Below, in pieces: positions 33,442-41,395 of a stretch of DNA of 64,000 bases. The notes below the pieces were generated by a model that was given only the letters and a program-made list of their open reading frames with translations, was not told the DNA's origin and ran no database searches. The DNA comes from DATKRB01 sp035532415 (GTDB lineage Bacteria; Actinomycetota; Acidimicrobiia; Acidimicrobiales; RAAP-2), in contig DATKRB010000056.1 in NCBI GenBank assembly GCA_035532415.1, positions 1-64,000 on the forward strand. The letters run 5' to 3'. Position 1 is the first letter of the stretch, and each line of letters opens with the position of its first letter. Both the position numbers and the translations under genes were made by a program.

Positions 33442-34026
33442 TCAGCGAGCCCGCTTCCGCAGCGCCCGTTTCAGCACGACGCCGTACTCGTCGAGCCCCT
33501 CGCGGTACAGCCGAGCCTCGGGCCCGGCGGCGATCCCGACGCGCTCGGGGACGACCCCCCAGATCGGGATCTGCTGGCCCGTCCACCAGTCGATGGTCTC
33601 GGCCAGATCGTTCGTCCCGATGCGGGCACCGCAGATGACGATGCCCACCGGCGTGCCATCGTCGACCATCTCGAGCGTGGCAGCCACCCGGGTGAACTCC
33701 ACACCTCCGGCCCGGGTCGGGATCACGACCGCGTCGGCCTTCCCGAGGGCCGCCCGCACGATCCGCTCGTCTCCCGGGGGGGTGTCCACCACGACCATGC
33801 CGGCCCGGCGGTTCATGGCCTTGGTCACCGTCCGCTCCGAGGGAGCCTCTACGAGCTCGACTCCCTCGACCGCTCTCTGCTCGAACCATTCGGCGGACGA
33901 CGCCTGTCGATCGGCGTCGACCAGCACGACTGGGTCGTGCCCCCGCTCGACGGCAACAGCCGCGAGGTAGACGGACGTGGTGGTCTTGCCCACCCCACCC
34001 TTCACGTTGCTGACGACGATGTTCAT
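33442..34026 (-). CDS. Orphan ParA-family ATPase
   Basis: A 194-aa ParA/MinD-like ATPase: Walker A VSNVKGGVGKTTTSVYLAAV from residue 6, switch LVDADRQASSAEWF, and switch II MVVVDTPPGDERIVRAAL. It lacks the N-terminal HTH of plasmid ParA and no parB is near, so it belongs to the small orphan type found on plasmids, genomic islands and beside carboxysome-like cargo. It is convergent with tRNA-Pro, with 97 bases between it and the tRNA terminator. Cargo is unknown. Confidence 0.85.
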   Translation of the reverse strand: MNIVVSNVKGGVGKTTTSVYLAAVAVERGHDPVVLVDADRQASSAEWFEQRAVEGVELVEAPSERTVTKAMNRRAGMVVVDTPPGDERIVRAALGKADAVVIPTRAGGVEFTRVAATLEMVDDGTPVGIVICGARIGTNDLAETIDWWTGQQIPIWGVVPERVGIAAGPEARLYREGLDEYGVVLKRALRKRAR

Positions 34027-34088
34027 ACGTGGCTCATTCGATCGATGATCTGGGCAGAGGCCACGATGAAGGACCGCCGACCGACCCC

Positions 34089-34111
34089 GCCGATCCTAGC
34101 GAAGGATCGGC
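34089..34111. terminator. Hairpin between the unknown gene and parA
   Basis: GCCGATCCT, loop of five, AGGATCGGC: a perfect 9-bp stem downstream of the gene at 34219-34659 and upstream of parA. It probably separates their transcripts, although no T tract follows. The remainder of 34027-34218 shows nothing recognisable. Confidence 0.45.
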
Positions 34112-34218
34112 CGGTCCTGCCGGGTCCCCAGCCGGGCCGGGCGGGCCAACCCTGGACGTGCCGGCAACTGCGGCCCGCACCGGACACCGCTGACGGGCGA
34201 GGGCTGTTCATGACCACT

Positions 34219-34659
34219 TCAGTCAGCTTTCCTCGGTGCGGGGCCGGCCCGGATCGCCGTCTCACGGAGGAAGGCCCCCGGATCCTCGAGGCTCACGTAC
34301 AGGGTCCGCAGCCGGACCGGCCAGAACCCCGCCACCCAGGCCTGCTGGGGCGAGCCGAGGTCCACCTCCACGATGCCCCTCGAGGAGCCGTTCACCAGCC
34401 ACCGATTCCGCCAGCCGTGGGCACCCCACCCCCCGACCATGTCCGCGTGATGGTGGACGCCGATCACCGTGGAGCTCGGGATCTCGGCCCGGAACAGCCA
34501 TCCGAGCCGGACGGTCAGGGATCCCGCGCCGATCTGCACGTAGTCATGGCGCCGGCCGGCGCCGAACAACACGAAGAGCCCGCGGAACTGCGGGTCCACC
34601 CGGATGGCGAAGCGCCGGGTGGCCGGCGAGCCTTGCGGGGCCTGATCGGGGTCGGTCAT
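34219..34659 (-). CDS. Conserved hypothetical protein, probably a small beta-rich domain
   Basis: A 146-aa protein I do not recognise. It is rich in beta-strand pattern: RRFAIRVDPQFRGLFVLFG, DYVQIGAGSLTVRLGWLFRA, STVIGVHHHADMVGGWGAHG and VRLRTLYVSLEDPGAFL. A PH-like fold is plausible, since actinobacterial PH-like proteins share the pattern of strand, Gly-Trp-rich turn and a final DP.AF helix. A TAGCCT box six bases before ATG 34659 suggests a leaderless start. It is followed by a hairpin and then parA. Confidence 0.65.
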   Translation of the reverse strand: MTDPDQAPQGSPATRRFAIRVDPQFRGLFVLFGAGRRHDYVQIGAGSLTVRLGWLFRAEIPSSTVIGVHHHADMVGGWGAHGWRNRWLVNGSSRGIVEVDLGSPQQAWVAGFWPVRLRTLYVSLEDPGAFLRETAIRAGPAPRKAD

Positions 34660-34750
34660 GGGTGCAGGCTACGGCCCGTGTCCCTCGGCCCGTGTCCCTC
34701 GGGCAGGCACGCCCGGCGCACGGGGGAACCGGGTCGGTGGCCGTCCCGGC

Positions 34751-35524
34751 TCACAGCGTGCGGAACGCACCCCCGTCCACCAGGATCTGCGCGCCGTTGA
34801 TATAGCCGGCGGCATCGCTGGCGAGTAGGACACAGATGCCGACCATGTCCCCGGGCTCGCCGATACGACCGAGCGGGTTCATCTCCGCGGCCTGGTCGAC
34901 GGTGCCCGGTGCCCACGCCTTGGTGATGTCGGTGTTGAAGGCGCCCGGCATGACCACGTTGGCCCGGACCTTCGGGCTGTAGGCCCCGGCCAGGCCGAGC
35001 GCCAGGGCGTTGAGCCCCGCCTTGGCCATCGCGTAGGGAAGGTCGTGCGCGCCGGGCCGGAGCGACCCGGCCGTGCTGACGTTGATGATGGACCCGCCCT
35101 CGCCGGCGTACATGCGGGCACCGAGGAGCGTGGCCAGGCGGAAGGGCCCCTTGGCGTTGACCGCGTGGGTCTTGTCGTAAAGATCCTCGGTGACCGAGGT
35201 CAGGTCCGGGTAGAGCGGCGACATCCCGGCGTTGTTCACGAGCACGTCGCAGCGGCCGAAGTGGGAATAGACGGCGTCGACCAACCGGTCGGAGTCGTCC
35301 CAGCGACCGGCGTGAAAAGCGACCGGCAACGCTTCCCTACCGGTCGATCTCGCGATCTCCGAGGCGGCCGCCTCGCACGCATCGGCCTTGCGGCTGGCGA
35401 TCACGACGGCCGCCCCCGCGCGAGCCATTCCCTCGGCCACCGCCCGGCCGATCCCCCGGCTCCCGCCGGTGACCACCGCCACCTTCCCCGCCAGGATGCC
35501 CTCCGCGGCTCCGCTCCCGGTCAC
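34751..35524 (-). CDS. Short-chain dehydrogenase/reductase (SDR)
   Basis: A 257-aa classical SDR. Cofactor motif VAVVTGGSRGIGRAVAEGM, NNAG in VLVNNAGMSPLYPDLT, and the catalytic Ser-Tyr-Lys in STAGSLRPGAHDLPYAMAKAG (tyrosine and lysine four apart). The arginine in VVIASRKADACE after strand two suggests NADP(H) preference. GTG 35524 overlaps the stop of the phosphotransferase by four bases. As third gene of the operon with a kinase and an acyl-CoA dehydrogenase, it probably acts on a hydroxy- or ketoacyl-CoA intermediate. Confidence 0.92.
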   Translation of the reverse strand: MTGSGAAEGILAGKVAVVTGGSRGIGRAVAEGMARAGAAVVIASRKADACEAAASEIARSTGREALPVAFHAGRWDDSDRLVDAVYSHFGRCDVLVNNAGMSPLYPDLTSVTEDLYDKTHAVNAKGPFRLATLLGARMYAGEGGSIINVSTAGSLRPGAHDLPYAMAKAGLNALALGLAGAYSPKVRANVVMPGAFNTDITKAWAPGTVDQAAEMNPLGRIGEPGDMVGICVLLASDAAGYINGAQILVDGGAFRTL

Positions 35525-36591
35525 CGGGCCGCGCCGCCGACCGGTGCGTAGTCGCTCGACTCGGCCAGCTCGGCAGCCCGCTTCATCAGGTCGAGCACGA
35601 CGTCCCCGAAACCGAGCAACTTCTCGTTGTCGCCATCCCCCTGAATGGCGCGGGTGTAGCCCTGCTCGAGCACGATCCCGAGCTTCCAGCGGGCGAGCAC
35701 CACGTAATAGTCGATGTCGTCGACCTGTCGCCCCGACTCGCGCGAGTAGTAGTCGAGCAGCTCGGAGCGCCCGGGCATGCCGGTGATGTCGACGTAGCCG
35801 CGGCCGGCCGCCTCGCTCGTGTCCTCCGGCCAGTCCTGCACCACCCAGGCGAGGTCGAGCTTGGGGTCGCCCACGGTGCCCATCTCCCAGTCGACGATCG
35901 CCTCGAGCCGGGCGGGGGCCCCGTGGCGGAACATCACGTTGGCGAATTGGTAGTCGCCGTGCATCAATCCGGGGATGAAATCGAGAGGCCGGTGCCGGCG
36001 CAACCACTCCGTCGCCTCGTCGAGACCGGGGAGCTCCCGGGTCCTGACCCGGTCGAGGAACCGCAGCCAGCGCTCCACCTGGCGATCGTGAAACCCGTCG
36101 GGGCGGCCGAGGTCGGAGAGCCCCTTGGCCCGCCAATCCACCTTGGAGAGCTTCGCGATGCCGTCGACCAGCTCGAACGCCAGCCCGCGGCGAGCCGCCA
36201 GATCCGTCAGGAACGGCTCGGGCCACTCCTTCATACCCATCGGCGACCAACCGTCGACGAACCCCATGAGGTAGAAGGTGCAGCCGAGCACACCGGGATC
36301 GTCGCAGACCGCCACCGCCTTGGTGTGGGGGACGTCGGTGCCGTCGAGCGCCTCGATGATCCGCCACTCGCGCAGGATCCCCTCGTTGCGTCCGGGCGGG
36401 GGGTTCTGAGGCGGGCGGCGAAGGGCGCAGTGCAGGTCACCCCGGCGGATCTCGAAGATCTCGTTCTGGCTCCCGCCCGTCACGTACGTGAACTCGACCG
36501 GCTCACCGGCCCCGGGCAGCCCCTTGCTGTCCATCCATCTACCGAGCCGCTCGGCATCCATGAGCGCGCTCGGCGTGGGATCTGTCGTCAT
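35521..36591 (-). CDS. Aminoglycoside-phosphotransferase-fold kinase associated with acyl-CoA metabolism
   Basis: A 356-aa APH-family protein. The catalytic loop is FIPGLMHGDYQFANVMFRHG with the general-base aspartate, and the metal motif is AIVDWEMGTVGDPKLDLAWV. An N-terminal nucleotide lobe contains FTYVTGGSQNEIFEIRRG. Bacterial relatives sit next to acyl-CoA dehydrogenases, and animal ACAD10/ACAD11 fuse the two. LvaA of the Pseudomonas levulinate pathway is a kinase of this kind acting on 4-hydroxyacyl-CoA. ATG 36591 has GGGGAGGGAG nearby upstream. It lies 31 bases after the dehydrogenase. Confidence 0.9.
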   Translation of the reverse strand: MTTDPTPSALMDAERLGRWMDSKGLPGAGEPVEFTYVTGGSQNEIFEIRRGDLHCALRRPPQNPPPGRNEGILREWRIIEALDGTDVPHTKAVAVCDDPGVLGCTFYLMGFVDGWSPMGMKEWPEPFLTDLAARRGLAFELVDGIAKLSKVDWRAKGLSDLGRPDGFHDRQVERWLRFLDRVRTRELPGLDEATEWLRRHRPLDFIPGLMHGDYQFANVMFRHGAPARLEAIVDWEMGTVGDPKLDLAWVVQDWPEDTSEAAGRGYVDITGMPGRSELLDYYSRESGRQVDDIDYYVVLARWKLGIVLEQGYTRAIQGDGDNEKLLGFGDVVLDLMKRAAELAESSDYAPVGGAAR

Positions 36592-36622
36592 CGATGCTCC
36601 CTCCCCGTGGGGACGTCGTCGG

Positions 36623-37927
36623 TCAGAGATTGGCCACTTCGTGCTCGAGGTAGGCGGCGAACTTCTCGGAGGCCGCCTCGATCTTGGCCGGGATCCACTC
36701 GCTCGGCCACAGGCCTTCGGCCGGCTTATAGCGTCGAAGCAGCTGGCGGGCAACCGTGACCCGGTGCACCTCGGTCGGCCCGTCCACCAGGCCCATCACG
36801 GCCGACGAGTGCCACATCCGCGCCAGCGGTAGCTCGTTGGTCGCGCCGAGCGCTCCGTGAACCTGCAACGAACGCTGGACCACGTTGTGCAGCACCTGGG
36901 GGGTGAGCACCTTCACCGCCGCGATGTCGTGCCGGACCTTCTGGTAGTCGCGCATGCGGTCGATCCGCCAGGCGACGTACAGGACGAAGAGCCGGAACTG
37001 CATGATCTCCGCGTAGGAGTCGGCGATGTAGTTCTGCACCGTCTGCTTGTCGGCCAGCAGGCTTCCTGCCGTGTGCCGGCTCAGGGCCCGCTCGCAGAGC
37101 ATGTCGAGCGCCTTCTGGCTCTGGCCCACGGTGCGCATGGCGTGATGGATCCGACCGCCCCCGAGCCGGGTCTGGGCGATGGCGAATGCCTGCCCCTCTC
37201 CCCCGAGCATGCTGTCCGCGGGGACCCGGACGTTCTCGTAGTGGATCAGGGCATGCCCGCCATCGTTGATCGGCTCGCCGACCAGCCCGACATTGCGGAC
37301 GATGTTGACCCCGGGCGTGTCCGTGGGCACCAGGAACATCGACGCGCCCCGGTAGATCTCCACTTCGGGTTCGGTGACCACCATGACGATCAGGAACGTG
37401 GCCCACCTGGCATTGGAAGAGAAGAACTTCCATCCGTTGATGACCCACTCGTCACCGTCGCGCACGGCCCGGGTGGTGAAGACCCTGGGGTCCGCCCCGC
37501 CCTGGGGCTCGGTCATCGAGTAGCTCGAGATGATCTTTCCGTCGAGGAGGGGCTGGAGGTACTTGGTCTTCTGCTCCTCGGTGCCGTAGTGGGCGATGAT
37601 CTCCGCGTTCCCCGTGTCGGGCGCCTGGGTACCGAAGATCGTGGGACCCCACGACGAGCGCCCGAGGATCTCGTTCATGAGGGCCAGCTTCAGCTGCCCG
37701 TACCCCTGGCCCCCGAGGTCCGGACCGAGATGGCACGCCCAGAGCTCCTGCTCCTGCACCCTCTTCTTCAACGGCTCGATGATCTTGGCCACCGCGGGGT
37801 TCATCGGCCGGTCGTAGACCTCGTCACCCCACAGCGCGTCGATGGGCTCTATCTCGTCCCGCACGAACGCGTCCATCCAATCGAGCTTCTCCTGAAACTC
37901 GGGTTCGGTCTCGAAATCCCATCCCAT
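36623..37927 (-). CDS. Acyl-CoA dehydrogenase family protein (ACAD10/11-like)
   Basis: A 434-aa flavoprotein. FAD and substrate segments include SYSMTEPQGGADPRVFTTRA, WVINGWKFFSSNARWATFLI and GGGRIHHAMRTVGQSQKALD. The C-terminal domain has QVHGALGATNELPLARMWHS and GPTEVHRVTVARQLLRRYKP. The length, longer than mitochondrial MCAD-type enzymes, and the adjoining APH-fold kinase fit the ACAD10/11 group. First gene of the operon with the kinase and SDR, divergent from a TetR gene; 11-bp repeats lie in its upstream region. Confidence 0.93.
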   Translation of the reverse strand: MGWDFETEPEFQEKLDWMDAFVRDEIEPIDALWGDEVYDRPMNPAVAKIIEPLKKRVQEQELWACHLGPDLGGQGYGQLKLALMNEILGRSSWGPTIFGTQAPDTGNAEIIAHYGTEEQKTKYLQPLLDGKIISSYSMTEPQGGADPRVFTTRAVRDGDEWVINGWKFFSSNARWATFLIVMVVTEPEVEIYRGASMFLVPTDTPGVNIVRNVGLVGEPINDGGHALIHYENVRVPADSMLGGEGQAFAIAQTRLGGGRIHHAMRTVGQSQKALDMLCERALSRHTAGSLLADKQTVQNYIADSYAEIMQFRLFVLYVAWRIDRMRDYQKVRHDIAAVKVLTPQVLHNVVQRSLQVHGALGATNELPLARMWHSSAVMGLVDGPTEVHRVTVARQLLRRYKPAEGLWPSEWIPAKIEAASEKFAAYLEHEVANL

Positions 37928-37957
37928 TGGAGACCCCCTTCTCGGTGTTCCGTACCC

Positions 37958-37986
37958 GTTCGATATCTGTTCGATATCTGTTCGAT
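37958..37986. repeat. Phased 11-bp direct repeats upstream of the acyl-CoA dehydrogenase
   Basis: GTTCGATATCT occurs twice head to tail and is followed by GTTCGAT, 31 bases upstream of the dehydrogenase ATG. The period equals about one helical turn, so a regulator binding one DNA face is plausible. Confidence 0.6.
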
Positions 37987-38065
37987 GGCCCGCTGCGGCG
38001 TCGAGACGTCGATCCCGGTTGGTCGCCCGACGGCGGTCGGCTGCCGGAGATGGCGGTCGGCGTGC

Positions 38066-38086
38066 TGTCAGAATAGAATTCTGACA
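38066..38086. promoter_or_regulatory. Perfect palindromic operator touching the TetR start codon
   Basis: TGTCAGAAT, three bases, ATTCTGACA: a perfect 9-bp inverted repeat ending one base before ATG 38087. It contains the -10-like TAGAAT (38074-38079), seven bases before the ATG. Binding of the TetR protein here would block its own leaderless transcription and perhaps the divergent operon. Confidence 0.75.
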
Positions 38087-38749
38087 ATGGAGAACGCAAG
38101 TTCGGACGGAGTCCCCCCGGTGCCCACCCGGCTCACCCTGACCGACCTGGCCGTGCGGCGATCGCTCGCCGATCGGGAGGAGGCGAGCGCCGACGAGGTG
38201 CGCAGGCTGCTCGACGCCGGGTTGGAGGTGATGCGGCGGTGCGGGACGACCACGACCCCCAAGGTCGCGGAGATCGTTCGGGAGGCGGGCTCGTCGAACC
38301 AGGCCTTCTACCGCTATTTCGCGACGAAGCACGACCTGGTGGCGGCCATCGTGGAAGCCGGGCGGCAGCGCCTGGCCGGCTACCTGCAGCACCAGATGGA
38401 GAAGGGGAAGGGCCCCGAGGCCAAGGTCCGGCGGTGGGTGGACGGCGTGCTCGCACAAGCGGGCGACCGCGAGGTGGCGCACGCCACTCGCTCCGTCCTG
38501 TGGAACGCCGACCAGCTCGGCGATCGCCTACGAGGCAAGCTGACCCCCGATCACGAGATCCTCGCCGCCCAGCTTCGCGAGCCGCTCTCCCAACTCGGCA
38601 GCCCCGATCCCGACCGGGACGCCGCCCTGATGTGCCACGCCGTCATGGGGCGCATGCAGGAGCTCCTCTGGCGTCATTCGCAACCGACGAACGCCGACGC
38701 CGTCCAGATCATGCGGTTCTGTCTGAGCGCCGTCCGCCGCCCGGCGTAA
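38087..38749 (+). CDS. TetR family transcriptional regulator
   Basis: A 220-aa regulator. The HTH is at about residues 60-90: TPKVAEIVREAGSSNQAFYR then YFATKHDLVAAIVEAGRQRL. The N-terminal extension of about 45 residues precedes it. The C-terminal domain (RRWVDGVLAQAGDREVAHAT) is of the fatty-acid/acyl-CoA-responsive type by neighbourhood only. It is divergent from the dehydrogenase-kinase-SDR operon, and a perfect palindrome abuts its start codon, so it very likely represses itself and that operon. The inducer is probably a pathway acyl-CoA. Confidence 0.9.
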   Translation: MENASSDGVPPVPTRLTLTDLAVRRSLADREEASADEVRRLLDAGLEVMRRCGTTTTPKVAEIVREAGSSNQAFYRYFATKHDLVAAIVEAGRQRLAGYLQHQMEKGKGPEAKVRRWVDGVLAQAGDREVAHATRSVLWNADQLGDRLRGKLTPDHEILAAQLREPLSQLGSPDPDRDAALMCHAVMGRMQELLWRHSQPTNADAVQIMRFCLSAVRRPA

Positions 38750-38764
38750 TGGCGCCGCCGGCGC

Positions 38765-40273
38765 TCAGACGACCTTGACCTCGCGGGCCTCGGGTCCCCG
38801 GCGGCCCGGAGCGATCACGAACTCGACCTGCTGGCCGGTCTCGAGCGCCCGGAACCCGCCACCCGCGACATTGCTGTGATGCACGAAGAGGTCCTCGCCG
38901 TCCGGACGGGACACGAAGCCATATCCCTTTGCGGCGTTGAAGAACTTCACGGTCCCGACGGGCGAACGCGAGCCTCGGTGGGTGTTGCCCTCGGGGCCCC
39001 TCTGGTTCTTCACCGGGCGGTCCGACCGGCGAACCGTTCGCTCGGGCTGGCGCCCCCGCGAACCCTCGGCCGGGCGCGCCTCGGGCTTCGGCCCGGTCGT
39101 CTCGGCCCGCGGCACGTCGGCCCGCGGCACGTCGGCCCGCGGCGTCTCGACCCGGGTCGTCTCGGTCCCCGGCGGCTGGATCTTCCCGGCCAGACCGAGC
39201 GTCCGCTGCAGCGCTCCGGCCGCCTTGTGCTGGTCCTCGGTCACCAGCGACACGACGGTGCCCGTCCGTCCGGCCCGTCCCGTCCGGCCCGAACGGTGCA
39301 GGTAGTCGGTGTGGTCGGCCGGCGGATCGAAGTGCACGACGCAGGGGAGGTCGTCGACGTGGATCCCACGAGCTGCGACATCGGTCGCCACCAGCGCTCG
39401 AGCCCGTCCCCGGCCGAACTCGGCCAGGGCCCGCTCACGCTGTCCTTGGGTCCGGTCGCCGTGAATGGCGACCGCCTCGATGCCGGTCGCCTTGAGCTGG
39501 CGGGCCACGCGGTCCGCGCCCCTCTTGGTCCGGCAGAAGACCAATGCGCTCCCGTGCTCACCCACGAGCCGGGCCGTCAGGGTGACGCGCTGCTCGCGGG
39601 GGGTGGACCAGAAGAGGTGCGCCACGTCGCCGGCGGCGTCCGCGTCGGGCGCCACGTCGTGGCGGGCCGGGTTGTCCTGGTACCGCGTGACCAGGGTCTC
39701 GATCTCGCGACCCAGCGTCGCCGAGAACAAGAGCACCTGGCGGTCGGGAGCGGTGGCATCGAGAAGGCGCCGGACGGCGGGGAGGAACCCCATGTCGGCC
39801 ATCCGGTCGGCCTCGTCGAGGACCGCGGTCCGGACGTCACCGAGGTCGACCGCCCTCTGGGCCACCAGATCCTCGAGCCTCCCGGGACACGCCACGAGGA
39901 TGTCGACCCCCCTGGCCAGGGCTTTCTGGGCCGCCGTGTACCCGGTTCCCCCGTACACGGCGAGCACCCGTCGGCCACCGTCCTCCGACAGCGCCGCCAG
40001 CTCCCGCTGCACCTGGGCTGCCAGCTCGCGGGTCGGGACGAGGACCAGGGCCCGCGGTCGCCGGGGAGCGGAGCCGGTCGCCCGGTCCACCACTGCCAGG
40101 CCGAACGCCAACGTCTTGCCCGAGCCCGTCGGGGCACGGCCGCACACGTCGCGACCGGCGAGGGCGTCGGGAATCGTGGCGCACTGAATGGGAAAGGGGC
40201 TGTCGATCCCTCGGGCCTGAAGGCGGGCCACCAGGCGGGGGGGTACCCCGAGATCGAGAAAAGACGTAGGCAC
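38765..40273 (-). CDS. DEAD-box RNA helicase with C-terminal cold-shock domain
   Basis: A 502-aa protein. Helicase motifs: Q-motif region SPFPIQCATIPDALAG, motif I APTGSGKTLAF, Ia PTRELAAQ, II LDEADRMADMGF, III FSATLGREI, IV ALVFCRTKRGADRVA, V ATDVAARGIHVDDLP and VI HRSGRTGRAGRTG. A basic linker with repeated PRAD/ETP units follows, then a cold-shock domain (VGTVKFFNAAKGYGFVSRPD, DLFVHHSNV) holding both RNP motifs. The fusion joins RNA unwinding and single-strand binding in one chain. GTG 40273 is chosen; ATG 40336 would add a hydrophobic stretch unlike homologues. Confidence 0.93.
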   Translation of the reverse strand: MPTSFLDLGVPPRLVARLQARGIDSPFPIQCATIPDALAGRDVCGRAPTGSGKTLAFGLAVVDRATGSAPRRPRALVLVPTRELAAQVQRELAALSEDGGRRVLAVYGGTGYTAAQKALARGVDILVACPGRLEDLVAQRAVDLGDVRTAVLDEADRMADMGFLPAVRRLLDATAPDRQVLLFSATLGREIETLVTRYQDNPARHDVAPDADAAGDVAHLFWSTPREQRVTLTARLVGEHGSALVFCRTKRGADRVARQLKATGIEAVAIHGDRTQGQRERALAEFGRGRARALVATDVAARGIHVDDLPCVVHFDPPADHTDYLHRSGRTGRAGRTGTVVSLVTEDQHKAAGALQRTLGLAGKIQPPGTETTRVETPRADVPRADVPRAETTGPKPEARPAEGSRGRQPERTVRRSDRPVKNQRGPEGNTHRGSRSPVGTVKFFNAAKGYGFVSRPDGEDLFVHHSNVAGGGFRALETGQQVEFVIAPGRRGPEAREVKVV

Positions 40274-40438
40274 AGAGGCTCCCGACGAGTTAGAAGAAAT
40301 GGCCAACTCGAAAAACGGGAATCGAATCCGGCCCACCGCCCGAAGCGGCTTCCGGTCAGCGGCGCCGACCGGGCGACACCCAGAGTAGCAGGTGATGGCC
40401 GAGCCGCAGGGCGCCCTGGGCGAACGACCGGGCGGTCC

Positions 40439-41163
40439 TCACGCCTGCGGCCCGGTCCGCCCCCTCTCCTCCATGCGCCGCATGACCGCTCTGGTGTCGA
40501 GCCGGTGGTCCCCGTCGAAGCGCGGGGCGTAGGTATCAAAAGCCCCCAGGATCTCCTCGCAGCGCTCAGACACGATGTCGCGCACCGGTGGATGCGTGAC
40601 GATGTAGAAGTCCCCCCGTCGCACGCCCTCCACGGTGAGTCGACCCACCTCGTCGGGATCCATCCCGAAGCCGGAAGCGGGGACGGCCGCCTCGGCCGGC
40701 GGGCCGCCGTACCGGGCGGGTCGGTTCCGGGTGGCGCTCCCCAGACGGGTCGCCACCATCCCGGGGCAGACGATGCTCACCCCGACGTGGTCGGGGAGCT
40801 CGTGACGCAGCACGTCGCTGAGCCCGAGCACGGCGTGCTTGCTCGCCGTATAGGCGGCAGCACCCGTATGCGCCATTCCCAGGCTGTTCTCCGAGCCGGT
40901 GTTGACGATGTGCGCGGGCGACCCCTGGTCCACGAACCTTCGACCGAACACCGAGCAGCCGTTCCACACGCCCATGACGTTCACGTCGAAGACCCATCGG
41001 ACGTCCTCTTCCCTCGCGTCGACGAGGGGGGAGAGCGGTGGGAACACACCGGCGTTGTTGACGAGGATGTCGATCCGGCCGAAGGCCGCCCAGGCCCGAT
41101 GCCGGGCCCGATACCGCTCCCGGCTCCGGTCACCACCGCAGCCCGGCCCGTCAGGTCCTGCAT
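40439..41163 (-). pseudogene. SDR gene with internal deletion and frameshift
   Basis: The start reads MQDLTGRAAVVTGAGSGIG in one frame, and the rest, AAFGRIDILVNNAGVFPPLS onward, is in another. About 60-70 residues expected between the glycine motif and NNAG are missing, so a deletion joined the two parts out of frame near 41100. The remainder is well kept, with catalytic residues in GAAAYTASKHAVLGLSD and PGMVATRLGSATR. Downstream of the junction the frame stays open to 40439, so loss is recent or a late start yields a fragment without cofactor site. Confidence 0.8.
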
Positions 41164-41395
41164 GCTCGTGCTCCTCCTCGGCGGGCGGCTCCCGGAGGGG
41201 ACGGCCCTTCGCTGACGTGACACTGGTCCGGTCATACAGGCTCCGGATACCATCGCCCCTGGCGCCCCACAGGCGGGTGCCTCGAGACCTCGGGTCTCCC
41301 ACCTGGGACTTTAGCGAAGCGAGCAGACGATGCCCGACGCCGGCGACAATCGAGGATCGCGCAGGCGCTCGGGCCGGTCGCGTACGATGACGGCA

